DNA of 64,000 nt, taken from positions 57,745 through 121,744 of the forward strand of contig MGPB01000039.1 in NCBI GenBank assembly GCA_001795455.1. Reading direction: 5' to 3'. Position 1 is the stretch's first letter, and the number at the start of each line of letters is the position of its first letter. Source of the stretch: Curvibacter sp. GWA2_63_95 (GTDB lineage: Bacteria > Pseudomonadota > Gammaproteobacteria > Burkholderiales > Burkholderiaceae_C). The translations under genes and the position numbers were made by a program. Below the pieces are notes generated by a model, which saw only the letters and a program-made list of their open reading frames with translations, did no database searches and had not been told where the DNA came from. Shown here piece after piece: positions 10,432 through 23,042 of this stretch.

Positions 10432-10851
10432 ATGGACGATACCGACCGAGAACTGCTGGGCCTGCTGCGCGACAACGCGCGCCTTTCTACCGTAGCCCTG
10501 GCGGCCAAGCTGCGGGTGGCACGCGCCACGGTGCAGAACCGCATGGCCCGCTTGGAGAAAGAAGGCACGATCACCGGCTACACCGTGCGGCTCAAACCCG
10601 CAGCCGAGGCGGCCCGCATTCGCGCGCTCATGAGTGTGGCCGTGGAAGGCAACCGCGCCATGGAGGTGATGACCGCCTTGCGTGGCCACCCAAACGTGCA
10701 GGCCTTGCACAGCACCAATGGCCGTTGGGACATCGTGGCCGAGCTGCGTGCCGATACCCTGGAGGCCTTTGATGCCGTGCTGCGGACCATCCGCCAGATC
10801 GATGGCATTGGGACCACCGAAACCAGCATTCTGCTATCGACCTACAAGTAG
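10432..10851 (+). CDS. Lrp/AsnC family transcriptional regulator
   Basis: A 139-residue feast/famine regulator. The N-terminal winged helix starts DDTDRELLGLLRDNARL with a recognition helix in AAKLRVARATVQNRMARLE; the C-terminal RAM ligand-binding half runs from RIRALMSVAVEGNRA to TSILLSTYK. Length is normal for the smaller members. It is divergent from the ocd-ctlX operon across 161 bases containing two palindromes, so control of that operon by an amino acid (ornithine, citrulline or arginine) is the natural inference. Confidence 0.92.
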   Translation: MDDTDRELLGLLRDNARLSTVALAAKLRVARATVQNRMARLEKEGTITGYTVRLKPAAEAARIRALMSVAVEGNRAMEVMTALRGHPNVQALHSTNGRWDIVAELRADTLEAFDAVLRTIRQIDGIGTTETSILLSTYK

Positions 10852-10856
10852 CGCTT

Positions 10857-10920
10857 CTAAGTAAAAAGTGCCTATGGCACCCGTGGATATTGCGCGAGTA
10901 GCTCCTGATTCAGGAGCAAA
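10857..10920 (+). repeat. Family A interspersed repeat, copy 3
   Basis: Sits between the convergent regulator and nadB genes, starting 5 bases after the regulator stop. The centre reads CACCCGTGGATATTGCGCG, followed by an AGCTCCTGATTCAGGAGC hairpin in place of the usual AGCTA...TAGC pair. Confidence 0.85.
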
Positions 10921-10928
10921 TCGATGGC

Positions 10929-12536
10929 TCAGGGCAGCAGCGTGGTGGGCACGGCTTGCGCTAGCAGCTCAGGGTAGTCGCGGCTGAAGTGCAGGCCGCG
11001 GCTCTCGTGGCGGGCCTGGGCGCTTTTCACGATCAGGTCGGCCACCTGCACCAGGTTGCGCAGTTCCAGCAGGTCGCGCGTGACGTGGAAGTGGGCGTAG
11101 AACTCCTGGATCTCACCTTGCAGCAGTGCGATGCGGTGGGCCGCGCGTTCCAGCCGTTTGTTGGTGCGCACAATGCCCACGTAGTCCCACATGAAGCGGC
11201 GCAGCTCGTCCCAGTTGTGAGAAATCACCACCGATTCATCGGAGTCGGTCACGCGGCTGTCGTCCCAGGCGGGCAGGGCCAGGGTGGCTGCGCCAGCACC
11301 CCGGGCCAGTTCATCTGCTATTAAATGTGTAGCTGCTCGCGCAAATACCATGCACTCCACCAGCGAATTGGATGCCAAACGGTTGGCGCCGTGCAGGCCG
11401 GTGCAGGCAGTCTCGCCCACGGCGTAGAGGCCCGCTACCTCGGTGCGGGCCGAGAGGTCGGTGCGCACACCGCCGCAGGTGTAGTGCGCGGCCGGCACCA
11501 CCGGGATGGGCTGCTTGGACATGTCGATGCCCAGCTCCAGGCAACGTGCATAGATGTTGGGAAAGTGCTCCTGGATAAACGCCAGCGGCTGGTGCGAGAT
11601 GTCGAGGTACACGCAATCAAAGCCACCCTTTTTCATCTCGAAGTCAATTGCGCGCGCCACCACGTCGCGTGGTGCCAGCTCGGCGCGTGGGTCGTGTGCG
11701 GGCATGAAGCGGGTGCCGTCGGGCAACAGCAGGCGGCCGCCTTCTCCACGCACCGCTTCGCTGATCAAAAAGCTCTTGGCGTGTGGGTGGTACAGGCAAG
11801 TGGGGTGGAACTGGATGAACTCCATGTTCTGCACCGCACAGCCCGCGCGCCAGGCGGCGGCAATGCCGTCGCCAGTGGCGGTGTCGGGGTTGGTGGTGTA
11901 GAGGTAGACCTTGCCCGCGCCGCCCGTGGCCAGGATGGTGTGGGGCGCCTGGAAGGTCAGCACCTCGTCGGTGTCGTCGTCCAGCGCGTACAGGCCCACG
12001 CAGCGGTTCTCTCCGGCTTGTCCCAGCTTGGTGGTGGTGATCAGGTCCACCAGCGTGTGGTGCTCAAACAGCGTCACATTCGGGCTGGCTTTCACCTTCT
12101 CGATCAGGGTCTGTTGCACCGCGGCACCGGTGGCATCCGTCACGTGGACGATGCGCCGCGCGCTGTGGCCGCCTTCGCGCGTGAGGTGCAGTTGGCCGGC
12201 GTGGCCCGCTTCTTCAGAGAACGGCACACCCAGCTTTTGCAACCATGCGATGGACTGGGGGGCGTTCTCCACCACGAACTGCGTGGCTTTCAAATCGCAC
12301 AGGCCGGCACCGGCGATGAGCGTGTCGTCCACGTGGGCGGCGAAGCTGTCGTCCTTGTCCCACACGGCCGCAATGCCGCCTTGTGCCCAGCCGCTGCTGC
12401 CTTCGCGCACCGCGCGTTTGGTGAGGATGGCGACCTTGTGGGTGGATGCGAGCAGCAGCGCTGCGCTGAGCCCGGCCAGGCCGCTGCCCACGATGAGCAC
12501 ATCAAAGGACAGGGAAGTGGAAGTAGAAGCGGACAT
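10929..12536 (-). CDS. nadB: L-aspartate oxidase
   Basis: FAD enzyme that oxidises L-aspartate to iminoaspartate, the substrate of NadA. The 535 residues show the dinucleotide fold VLIVGSGLAGLSAALLLA, the EGSSGWAQGGIAAVWD loop, HSARRIVHVTDATG, TILATGGAGKVYLYTTNP, FIQFHPTC, and the active-site region HYTCGGVRTDL followed by GLYAVGETACTGLHGANRL. The C-terminal helical domain is present. Residues near 396-406 (VFARAATHLI) are encoded by a stretch that resembles half of the family A repeat, though they also fit the family. Not linked in an operon with nadAC. Confidence 0.96.
   Translation of the reverse strand: MSASTSTSLSFDVLIVGSGLAGLSAALLLASTHKVAILTKRAVREGSSGWAQGGIAAVWDKDDSFAAHVDDTLIAGAGLCDLKATQFVVENAPQSIAWLQKLGVPFSEEAGHAGQLHLTREGGHSARRIVHVTDATGAAVQQTLIEKVKASPNVTLFEHHTLVDLITTTKLGQAGENRCVGLYALDDDTDEVLTFQAPHTILATGGAGKVYLYTTNPDTATGDGIAAAWRAGCAVQNMEFIQFHPTCLYHPHAKSFLISEAVRGEGGRLLLPDGTRFMPAHDPRAELAPRDVVARAIDFEMKKGGFDCVYLDISHQPLAFIQEHFPNIYARCLELGIDMSKQPIPVVPAAHYTCGGVRTDLSARTEVAGLYAVGETACTGLHGANRLASNSLVECMVFARAATHLIADELARGAGAATLALPAWDDSRVTDSDESVVISHNWDELRRFMWDYVGIVRTNKRLERAAHRIALLQGEIQEFYAHFHVTRDLLELRNLVQVADLIVKSAQARHESRGLHFSRDYPELLAQAVPTTLLP
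11317..11349 (-). repeat. Possible partial family A repeat inside nadB (copy 4)
   Basis: GCTATTAAATGTGTAGCTGC on the plus strand, followed by TCGCGCAAATACC, matches the end half of the repeat. The encoded VFARAA is close to the family consensus here, so the match may be partly coincidental. Confidence 0.4.
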
Positions 12537-12566
12537 GCAAAAAGAAGGTTGGTTGGGGAGGGCGCA

Positions 12567-14237
<1,671 letters not shown>

Positions 14238-14268
14238 GCGGTGGACGGATGGGTGGGGCGCGGAGCTT

Positions 14269-16437
14269 TCAGTGGATGCGCATGCCGGGCTGGGCGCCGG
14301 GCCAGGGGTTGAGGATGTAGATGCCGGGGTTGGCCGACTCATCCGCATGGCTGGCCGCCATGACCATGCCTTCGGACATGCCGAACTTCATCTTGCGGGG
14401 CGCCAGGTTGGCCACCAGCACGGTGAGCTGGCCCACCAGCTCTTCGGGTTTGTACATGCTGGCAATGCCGCTGAACACATTGCGCGTGGTGGGCTGGCCC
14501 TCGGCGTTCTTCTCGCCCACATCGAGCGTGAGGCGCAGCAGCTTGGTGGAGCCTTCCACGGCTTCGCAGTTCACGATCTTCGCAATGCGCAGGTCGATCT
14601 TGGCAAAGTCGTCAATGCTGATGGTGGGCGCCAAGGCCTCACCACCGGGCGCATTGGGGTCGGCGGGCACCGCTGCTGGCGCTGGTTTTGCTACCTTTTT
14701 AGGAGCTGCTTGCGCAGGTTCCACGGGTGCTGCGGCCTCTTTTACTTCAAAAAGTGCGTCCAGTTGCTCGGGGGTGACGCGTTGCATCAGGTGCTGGTAA
14801 GGCGCAATCGCTTGCACATCGCCAGCCACGTTCCACTGCTGCATGTCCACGCCCACAAAGCCTTGCACCGCGTGCGCCAGACCGGGCAGCACGGGGGAGA
14901 GGTAGCGTGTGAGGGCGGCAAAGGTGTTGATGAGCACCGAGCACACCTGGTGCAGCGCCTGGTTGTTGGCCACATCCTTGGCCAGGTCCCAGGGCTTGTT
15001 CTGGTCCACATAGGCGTTCACCTTGTCGGCCAGCAGCATGATCTCGCGGGTGGCCTTGCCGTATTCGCGGGCTTCGTACATCTGGGCCAGTGCGTCGCTT
15101 GCGCCACGCACCTCGGCCAGCAGCGCTGCGCCGGTGGCGCCAAAATCGCTGGTCAACTTGCCGTCAAAGCGCTTGGTCAAAAATCCGGCCGCACGGCTGG
15201 CAATGTTCACGTACTTGCCGATCAAGTCGCTGTTCACCCGCGCCATGAAGTCGTCGGCGTTGAAGTCGATGTCTTCGTTGCGCGCCGACAGTTTGGCGGC
15301 CAGGTAGTAGCGCAGCCATTCGGCGTTCATGCCCAGGCTCAGGTACTTGAGCGGGTCCAGGCCGGTGCCGCGGCTCTTGCTCATCTTCTCGCCGTTGTTC
15401 ACGGTCAAGAAGCCGTGCACGAACACGTTGTTCGGCGTCTTGCGGCCGCTGAACTTCAGCATGGCGGGCCAGAACAGGGTGTGGAAGGTGACGATGTCTT
15501 TGCCGATGAAGTGGTACTGCTCGGTGTCGGCCGCCGCCATGTAGTCGTCAAAGCTGCGCGTGTCGCCGTGCTTGGCCTTGGGGCCGCCTTTGTCAAACCA
15601 GTTTTTCAGCGATGCCAGGTAGCCCACAGGCGCATCCAGCCACACATAGAAGTACTTGCCCGGCGCGTCGGGAATTTCGATACCGAAGTAGGGCGCGTCA
15701 CGGCTGATGTCCCAGTCGCCCAGGCCTTCGCTGGTGGTGCCGTCCGGGTTGGTGCGGATGGTGAACCATTCCTTGATCTTGTTGGCCACCTCGGGTTGCA
15801 GCTTGCCGTCCTGCGTCCAGTTTTCGAGGAACTCCACGCAGCGCGGATCGGAGAGTTTGAAGAAGAAGTGTTCGGAGTTCTTGAGCTCGGGCTTGGCGCC
15901 GGACAGGGCCGAGAACGGGTTGATCAGGTCGGTGGGCGCGTAGACCGAGCCGCAGACCTCGCAGTTGTCACCATACTGGTCTTTGGCGTGGCACTTGGGG
16001 CACTCGCCTTTGATGTAGCGGTCGGGCAGGAACATGTTCTTCTCGGGGTCGAAGAACTGTTCAATCGTGCGCACTTCGATCAGGCTGCCATCCGCACGGT
16101 CGCGCAGGTCGCGGTAGATCTGGCGGGCCAGTTCGTGGTTTTCTGGTGCGTCGGTGCTGTGCCAGTTGTCAAAGCTGATGTGAAAACCGTCCAGGTACTG
16201 CTTGCGTCCGGCGGCAATGTTGGCCACGAACTGCTGGGGGGTCACACCGGCCTTCTCGGCGGCAATCATGATGGGTGCGCCGTGCGTGTCGTCCGCGCCC
16301 ACGAAGTTCACCGCATTGCCCTGCATGCGCTGGAACCGCACCCAAATGTCGGCCTGGATGTATTCCATGATGTGGCCGATGTGGAAGTTGCCGTTGGCGT
16401 AGGGGAGGGCGGTGGTGACGAAGAGTTGGCGGGGCAT
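14269..16437 (-). CDS. metG: Methionyl-tRNA synthetase
   Basis: Charges initiator and elongator tRNA-Met. The 722 residues start with [18 protein letters not shown] (HIGH motif), include the zinc knuckle [18 protein letters not shown], the KMSKS loop in [17 protein letters not shown], the anticodon-binding domain, and a C-terminal EMAPII-like tRNA-binding domain from about residue 615 ([17 protein letters not shown]). Between the last two lies an Ala/Pro/Lys-rich linker; residues about 561-583 are encoded by a copy of the family A repeat. Divergent genes are absent upstream: 341 bases carry two family B elements. Confidence 0.97.
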   Translation of the reverse strand: MPRQLFVTTALPYANGNFHIGHIMEYIQADIWVRFQRMQGNAVNFVGADDTHGAPIMIAAEKAGVTPQQFVANIAAGRKQYLDGFHISFDNWHSTDAPENHELARQIYRDLRDRADGSLIEVRTIEQFFDPEKNMFLPDRYIKGECPKCHAKDQYGDNCEVCGSVYAPTDLINPFSALSGAKPELKNSEHFFFKLSDPRCVEFLENWTQDGKLQPEVANKIKEWFTIRTNPDGTTSEGLGDWDISRDAPYFGIEIPDAPGKYFYVWLDAPVGYLASLKNWFDKGGPKAKHGDTRSFDDYMAAADTEQYHFIGKDIVTFHTLFWPAMLKFSGRKTPNNVFVHGFLTVNNGEKMSKSRGTGLDPLKYLSLGMNAEWLRYYLAAKLSARNEDIDFNADDFMARVNSDLIGKYVNIASRAAGFLTKRFDGKLTSDFGATGAALLAEVRGASDALAQMYEAREYGKATREIMLLADKVNAYVDQNKPWDLAKDVANNQALHQVCSVLINTFAALTRYLSPVLPGLAHAVQGFVGVDMQQWNVAGDVQAIAPYQHLMQRVTPEQLDALFEVKEAAAPVEPAQAAPKKVAKPAPAAVPADPNAPGGEALAPTISIDDFAKIDLRIAKIVNCEAVEGSTKLLRLTLDVGEKNAEGQPTTRNVFSGIASMYKPEELVGQLTVLVANLAPRKMKFGMSEGMVMAASHADESANPGIYILNPWPGAQPGMRIH
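14689..14757 (-). repeat. Family A interspersed repeat inside metG (copy 5)
   Basis: The plus strand runs TTTTGCTACCTTTTTAGGAG, then CTGCTTGCGCAGGTTCCACG, then GGTGCTGCGGCCTCTTTTAC, aligning base for base with the intergenic copy after purN (45848-45917). It stays in frame and encodes the MetG interdomain linker around [18 protein letters not shown]. Confidence 0.85.
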
Positions 16438-16510
16438 GGGAAATCGACTTTCACGGAGGAACCCGGGATTTTAGTCGGGGGTGGGATGGCCTGCCGTCTG
16501 TACTGGCTCA

Positions 16511-16602
16511 GGAGCGGGGTGGCTGGCTGTTTTGCTCCGTGTCCCCCGCCCGCTGCGCGGGCTCCTCCTTGACCTGCGCAAAACAGCCAGCCACCCCGCT
16601 CC
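16511..16602 (-). repeat. Family B hairpin element, copy 1
   Basis: Two perfect 25-base complementary arms (16511-16535 and 16578-16602) enclose a 42-base core (16536-16577). Read on the minus strand, the core contains GGTCAAGGAGGAGCCCG, a small CCCGC-GCA-GCGGG hairpin, and GGGCGGGGGACACGG. The arms share no sequence with those of the other two copies. Confidence 0.9.
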
Positions 16603-16652
16603 CGACGTGACTTGGTTGGTCAACACGTGAAATTCCCTCGCTTCGCAGCGGC

Positions 16653-16739
16653 AGGCTGGGGGTGCGTGCCGCAGCGAGGTCAAGGAGGAGCCCGCTGGAG
16701 CGGGCGGGGGACACGAGCGGAGGTACGTACTCCCAGCCT
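16653..16739 (+). repeat. Family B hairpin element, copy 2
   Basis: Same core as copy 1, on the opposite strand (16678-16716: GGTCAAGGAGGAGCCCG, a GCT-GG-AGC inner loop, GGGCGGGGGACACGA). Flanking arms 16653-16672 and 16717-16739 are complementary except for three purine transitions and a 3-base bulge. The element lies 40 bases from the crotonase stop. Confidence 0.88.
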
Positions 16740-16778
16740 GATGCGGGCTCAGCAAAAACCAAGCGAGAAAAACGAAGC

Positions 16779-17591
16779 TCAGTCCTTGAACACCGGCACC
16801 CGCTTCTGCATGTTCGCCGTCATCGCTTCCGTCAAATCCTGGCTCATCAGCATCGCCGCGTTCCAGGTGGCGATGTAGTTCAGGCTGTCGGCCACGCTGT
16901 GGTCGCGGGCGTAGGTGATCATCTCCTTGGTGCCGCGGATGGACAGCGGTGACTTGGCGGCGATGGTGGCCGCAATCTCTTGGACCCCGGCGTAGAGCGC
17001 CTCGTGGCTTTCAAACACACGGTTCACCAGGCCGATCTTCTGCGCTTCTTCGGCGTCCATCTTGCGGCCGGTGTAGGCCAGCTCGCGGGTGATGCCGTCG
17101 CCCACCAGCTTGGGCAGGCGCTGCAGGGTGCCCACGTCGGCGGTCATGCCGATGTCGATTTCCTTGATGGTGAAAAACGCATCGGCGCTGGCGTAGCGCA
17201 TGTCCGCACAGGTGACGAGGTCGATGCCGCCGCCAATGCAGCCACCGTGGATGGCGGCCAGCACCGGCTTGCGGCAACGCTCCAGGCTGGTCAACGTGTC
17301 TTGCATATCCAGAATCATGCGGCGCAGCGACTCGCGCATGCGGCCATCACAGTCATTGGCAATCTGCGGGCCGATGCCCATCATCATTTGCAGGTCGATG
17401 CCCGCGCAGAACAGCTTGCCCTCGCCCTGCAACACCGCCACGCGTGCTTCGGGTGTGCGGTCCACCCACTCAAAGGCTTGGCGGATTTCCTGCCACATGG
17501 TGGCGTTCATGGCGTTGGCCTTGTCGGGGCGGTTCAGGCGGATGGTGGCAATGTGCGCATCCAGCGTGACCTTCAGAGTTTCATATTGCAT
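16779..17591 (-). CDS. Crotonase-family protein, delta3,5-delta2,4-dienoyl-CoA isomerase-like
   Basis: Enoyl-CoA hydratase/isomerase superfamily, 270 residues. It resembles the dienoyl-CoA isomerase ECH1 rather than crotonase proper: GKLFCAGIDLQMM provides the oxyanion hole, AAIHGGCIGGGIDLVTCADM carries the ECH1-type Asp after the glycine run, and FFTIKEIDIGMTADVGTLQR holds the second acidic catalytic position. Expected role: shifting double bonds during beta-oxidation of odd-position unsaturated acyl-CoA. This fits the FadH-type reductase just upstream on the same strand; a family A repeat separates the two, so cotranscription is likely but not certain. Confidence 0.88.
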   Translation of the reverse strand: MQYETLKVTLDAHIATIRLNRPDKANAMNATMWQEIRQAFEWVDRTPEARVAVLQGEGKLFCAGIDLQMMMGIGPQIANDCDGRMRESLRRMILDMQDTLTSLERCRKPVLAAIHGGCIGGGIDLVTCADMRYASADAFFTIKEIDIGMTADVGTLQRLPKLVGDGITRELAYTGRKMDAEEAQKIGLVNRVFESHEALYAGVQEIAATIAAKSPLSIRGTKEMITYARDHSVADSLNYIATWNAAMLMSQDLTEAMTANMQKRVPVFKD

Positions 17592-17604
17592 GGCTATCTC
17601 CTGT

Positions 17605-17668
17605 TTTTAAGTGTTTTAGGCCTCTAGCCCTCGTGGAATATGCGCGAGCAGCTACTAAAACAATAGCG
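17605..17668 (+). repeat. Family A interspersed repeat, copy 6
   Basis: Best consensus-like copy: TTTTAGGCCTCTAGCCCTCG, TGGAATATGCGCGAGCAGCT, then ACTAAAACAATAGC, whose GCTA/TAGC ends pair. It lies inside the probable fadH-crotonase transcript. Confidence 0.92.
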
Positions 17669-17685
17669 GTTTCCAGTTGTCGCGA

Positions 17686-20319
<2,634 letters not shown>

Positions 20320-20333
20320 TTAGACTCGCCCGC

Positions 20334-20870
20334 ATGTCGCTTGCCCATGCCGTGCTCACCTCCCTGATTGAAAAACCGTCCTCCGGCTACGAGCTGGCGC
20401 GCCGGTTTGACAAGTCCATCGGCTACTTCTGGCACGCCACGCACCAGCAGATTTACCGCGAACTGGCCCGCATGGAAGAGAAGGGCTGGATCGTCTCGGA
20501 CAGTGCGCCCGACGCCGGCGCCACCCGCAAGCGCGAATACAAAGTGCTGCCCGCCGGCCGGGCAGAACTGGTGCGCTGGACGCAGGAGCCCACGGCCCCT
20601 ACGGATTTACGCGATGAATTCACCGTGAAACTGCGCGCCGATGCGGCCCTGGGTGAGGTGGACTTGAGTGGAGAGCTGCGTGCGCGTATTGCCCAGCACA
20701 CCGAGCGGCTGGCCCACTACCGTGCGATTGAGGCGCGCGACTTTGCGCAGGGCGATGCGATGCCGCGGGCCAAGCGGCTGCAGTGCCTGATCCTGAAGAA
20801 AGGGATCATGTACGAGGAGGGGAGCATTGCCTGGGCGACGGAGGCGTTGGGGGTGTTGGAGGGCGCGTAG
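20334..20870 (+). CDS. PadR family transcriptional regulator
   Basis: 178 residues. The N-terminal winged helix begins LAHAVLTSLIEKPSSGYELA and contains the characteristic HATHQQIYRELARMEEKGWI recognition region and wing (TRKREYKVLPAGRAEL). The C-terminal half is the helical PadR_C/Vir_act_alpha dimerisation domain (ELRARIAQHTERLAHYRAIE). It is divergent from the fadH fusion gene across 125 bases that carry two PadR-like operators, so it probably represses fadH and itself and releases DNA on binding an acyl-CoA or aromatic ligand; the ligand is unknown. Confidence 0.92.
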   Translation: MSLAHAVLTSLIEKPSSGYELARRFDKSIGYFWHATHQQIYRELARMEEKGWIVSDSAPDAGATRKREYKVLPAGRAELVRWTQEPTAPTDLRDEFTVKLRADAALGEVDLSGELRARIAQHTERLAHYRAIEARDFAQGDAMPRAKRLQCLILKKGIMYEEGSIAWATEALGVLEGA

Positions 20871-20993
20871 TGTGCGCGTATGACAGCCTCTGATCGTTAG
20901 CAATTGGGCAATTGGTGCGGTAGGGTTTGCGCGGAATGGCGAAACCCTTCGTCTGGACAGACTCAATATTTTTCAATTGGCAGGGACATAAAG

Positions 20994-21479
20994 ATGCGTA
21001 CCCATATCCGACCCAATATAGTTTGTTTGACCTTTGTATTGCTGTCAGCTTTTGCTACATGCAACGCGCAGCAAGTTGATAAAAGTGTGGTGATTGAGAG
21101 TCTGATAGCTTCAACGAGAGAAATCATTGCTTCGCCGGACTCCCCCAGTATGCGCATGGCACTGGAGCCCGTGAAAAATGCCAATATGGCGGTACCCGAG
21201 CCAAAATGGCTGGAGTTTCAGGCCAACGTAGTTGCAATCATGAGAGAGGAAATCCTGAAAACGGGAAGTCCTGCCTATGTCAAGCTTAAGACCCGCTTGC
21301 AGTTGCTGAGTGTTGAAGAGGTGGTCGAGCTGAGTGCCATGCTCAGGTCACCCGCGTATAAGAAGTACCAGACGGCCCTTGCTGATCGCGAGATATCGGA
21401 GGGCACTTTGGGCTCGCTTATGGCGGCATGGTCGCGAATAGCGGAGTCGGCAAAACAATCTGGGATCAGAATCAATTAG
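20994..21479 (+). CDS. Hypothetical exported protein
   Basis: Not recognised. 161 residues from ATG 20994, starting with a signal peptide (MRTHIRPNIVCLTFVLLSAF, probable cleavage after CNA before QQVDK). The mature part is mostly helical: VVIESLIASTREIIAS, WLEFQANVVAIMREEILK, LLSVEEVVELSAMLRSPAYKKY. The last segment resembles the DUF2059-type pattern in which a helical periplasmic protein ends in a region about how far residues stay attached, but the match is weak. GC content is lower than in surrounding genes, a sign of possible transfer. It is followed by a strong terminator at 21562-21618. Confidence 0.65.
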   Translation: MRTHIRPNIVCLTFVLLSAFATCNAQQVDKSVVIESLIASTREIIASPDSPSMRMALEPVKNANMAVPEPKWLEFQANVVAIMREEILKTGSPAYVKLKTRLQLLSVEEVVELSAMLRSPAYKKYQTALADREISEGTLGSLMAAWSRIAESAKQSGIRIN

Positions 21480-21561
21480 CCTCTTACGCCCACTTGCGCT
21501 TGTCAATAGTTCCCGAGGTGCGTCTTCTCAGTTTCGTATTGGTCGAGGATCATTCATAAGT

Positions 21562-21618
21562 GCGTTGCCCAAAACAAGAAAGCCCGGCAGAGCCGGGCTT
21601 TCTTGTTTTGGGCAACGC
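21562..21618. terminator. Bidirectional terminator-like hairpin, 27-base perfect arms
   Basis: Arms 21562-21588 and 21592-21618 are perfect complements around an AGA loop. The GC core AGCCCGGC/GCCGGGCT is followed by TTTCTTGTTTT on both strands, so it can end transcription from both sides (exported protein gene and ABM-like gene). Its inner part is duplicated at 24033-24077. Confidence 0.85.
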
Positions 21619-21669
21619 TGGTTGACGAGGACCAGCGCTGCTTTATCTGCCTATCAGGCTGCCAGCTTG
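21571..21669. repeat. Left copy of ~99-bp direct repeat (terminator plus azoR 3-prime end)
   Basis: Aligns over its full length with 24036-24134: the terminator core, then GGCAACGCTGGTTGACG, GGACCAGCGCTGCTTTATCT and GCCTATCAGGCTGCCAGCTT. In the right copy the last part is the end of azoR (codons KLAA and stop); here the same four codons and stop remain without the gene. Confidence 0.85.
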
Positions 21670-21701
21670 TATGCGATGAATGGCACCGTGCAGGTCGGCT
21701 G

Positions 21702-22040
21702 CTAGCGCCACCCGTCATACCTCTTCATGCGCATCGTCGATGCATCGATGCTGGACATAAATTTTGCTGCCGCTGGTGCCGTCTCGAAGCTCGCCATGGA
21801 CGTGTCGGCGTCTGCGGCGGACCGCCAATGCACGATCACCAACCATTCACCATGCTCGCCCGCCGCGCTCTCACGCGAGATGAATCCCGGCTGCCTGGAC
21901 ACATGTTGCGCCTCGACCTCTTGGTCGACAAGTCTGAACTGCGCTGCCGTGACGCCGCCCTTGAGCTGGAAGGTCACCACTTCAATGACCTTGGCCGAAG
22001 GCGCTGCGGCAGCGGCTTTACTAGGCTTAGAGATGTCCAT
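21702..22040 (-). CDS. ABM-like (antibiotic biosynthesis monooxygenase fold) small protein
   Basis: 112 residues from ATG 22040 (MDISKPSKAAAAAPSAKVIE). After a short Ala/Pro tail comes a dimeric alpha-beta barrel pattern: VIEVVTFQLKGGVTAAQF, a QPGFISRESAAG turn, EWLVIVHWRSAADADTSMAS, and a C-terminal strand. These proteins often degrade or modify aromatic or quinone-like compounds, but many only bind ligand; no substrate can be named. It begins 20 bases after the SnoaL lipoprotein stop on the same strand and is probably in its operon. Lies inside the direct-repeat-flanked module. Confidence 0.72.
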   Translation of the reverse strand: MDISKPSKAAAAAPSAKVIEVVTFQLKGGVTAAQFRLVDQEVEAQHVSRQPGFISRESAAGEHGEWLVIVHWRSAADADTSMASFETAPAAAKFMSSIDASTMRMKRYDGWR

Positions 22041-22060
22041 GATGTCGTCTTTCTTCGGGG

Positions 22061-22933
22061 TCAGAACTTGCCGTTCGCGTTCTTCCATTCTGAACGCGCT
22101 GGAATGGTTTCGATCGTGTCCCAATGCTCCGCAATCTTGCCGTCTTGTACGCGGAACAGGTCATAGAAGCTGCTCGGCTTTCCGGCGAAGTTCCCTTCGC
22201 TGGCGACCAGCACAAAGTTGCCTTCACCGAGCACGCGGTGGATGTGGTCGTACTTCATGGTGATGCCTGCCTTGGCCATGGCTTGCAGCGCTTGGCCGAG
22301 ACCGGATAGGCCGTCCCCGATTTGCGGGTTGTGCTGCACGTAGTGGTCGCCGGCGTAGTAACCGGCAAGCTTGTCCATGCGGCCATTGACGAGGATGTCT
22401 TCAACAAAGGACTTCACGAGTGCCTTGTTCGCACTGGTCTTGTCCAGATCGGTGGACTGCACCGGTCCGTCAACCATGGTGTGGCCACTGGGGTTGGCTT
22501 TGGCGGGTGTTTCCTGCAAATTGTCCCAATGCTCAACGATCTTGCCCTCTTCGAAGCGGAAGATGTCGAAGCCAATCTTGGGGCCGAAAAAGTTGTATTC
22601 GGTATGGGCGAAAACCAGGTCACCGTCCTGGAATACGCGTACGGTATTTGCCTTGGCAGAACCCTTGGGCAAGGCTTGCAGCAGTGCCCCGAAGCCGGCC
22701 AGGCCGTCCGCAGCAGACAGATTGTGCTGGATGTACTTGTTGGGGTTGATCACCGCGACCGGAGCGGAATCGCCGGTTTCGATGGCCTTGAGCAGGGCGA
22801 CGACTTGCTGCTTTTGTGTGGTCATGGGTTCTTTCTCTTTGGAGGTGTGAAGGGATGGGTTGCCGGTGCAGGCTGCGAGACCGGTGATGGCCAATGCGGC
22901 CAGTGTGAAACGTAATGATTGAACGATAGTCAT
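22061..22933 (-). CDS. Lipoprotein with two tandem SnoaL/NTF2-like domains
   Basis: 290 residues. Signal peptide with lipobox (ALAITGLAAC, Cys about residue 20) places it on a membrane facing the periplasm. Two homologous SnoaL-like halves are obvious from internal repeats: KYIQHNLSAADGLAGFGALL and HYVQHNPQIGDGLSGLGQAL, then FEEGKIVEHWDNLQETPA and VQDGKIAEHWDTIETIPA. Such domains bind or isomerise small hydrophobic compounds. The start is ATG 22933, preceded by GCCTGG; upstream codons lack a family match. Divergent from the AraC gene, with the ABM-like gene downstream. Confidence 0.85.
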   Translation of the reverse strand: MTIVQSLRFTLAALAITGLAACTGNPSLHTSKEKEPMTTQKQQVVALLKAIETGDSAPVAVINPNKYIQHNLSAADGLAGFGALLQALPKGSAKANTVRVFQDGDLVFAHTEYNFFGPKIGFDIFRFEEGKIVEHWDNLQETPAKANPSGHTMVDGPVQSTDLDKTSANKALVKSFVEDILVNGRMDKLAGYYAGDHYVQHNPQIGDGLSGLGQALQAMAKAGITMKYDHIHRVLGEGNFVLVASEGNFAGKPSSFYDLFRVQDGKIAEHWDTIETIPARSEWKNANGKF

Positions 22934-23042
22934 GGTGAAATCCAGGCAATAAATTTTTGAAGGATAGGGTTGAGGCCCATCACCTTTGTGTTTTGCATTG
23001 GTAATTTTGTCCATGGCGCATGCCATTGAAAAGATTGAATTC

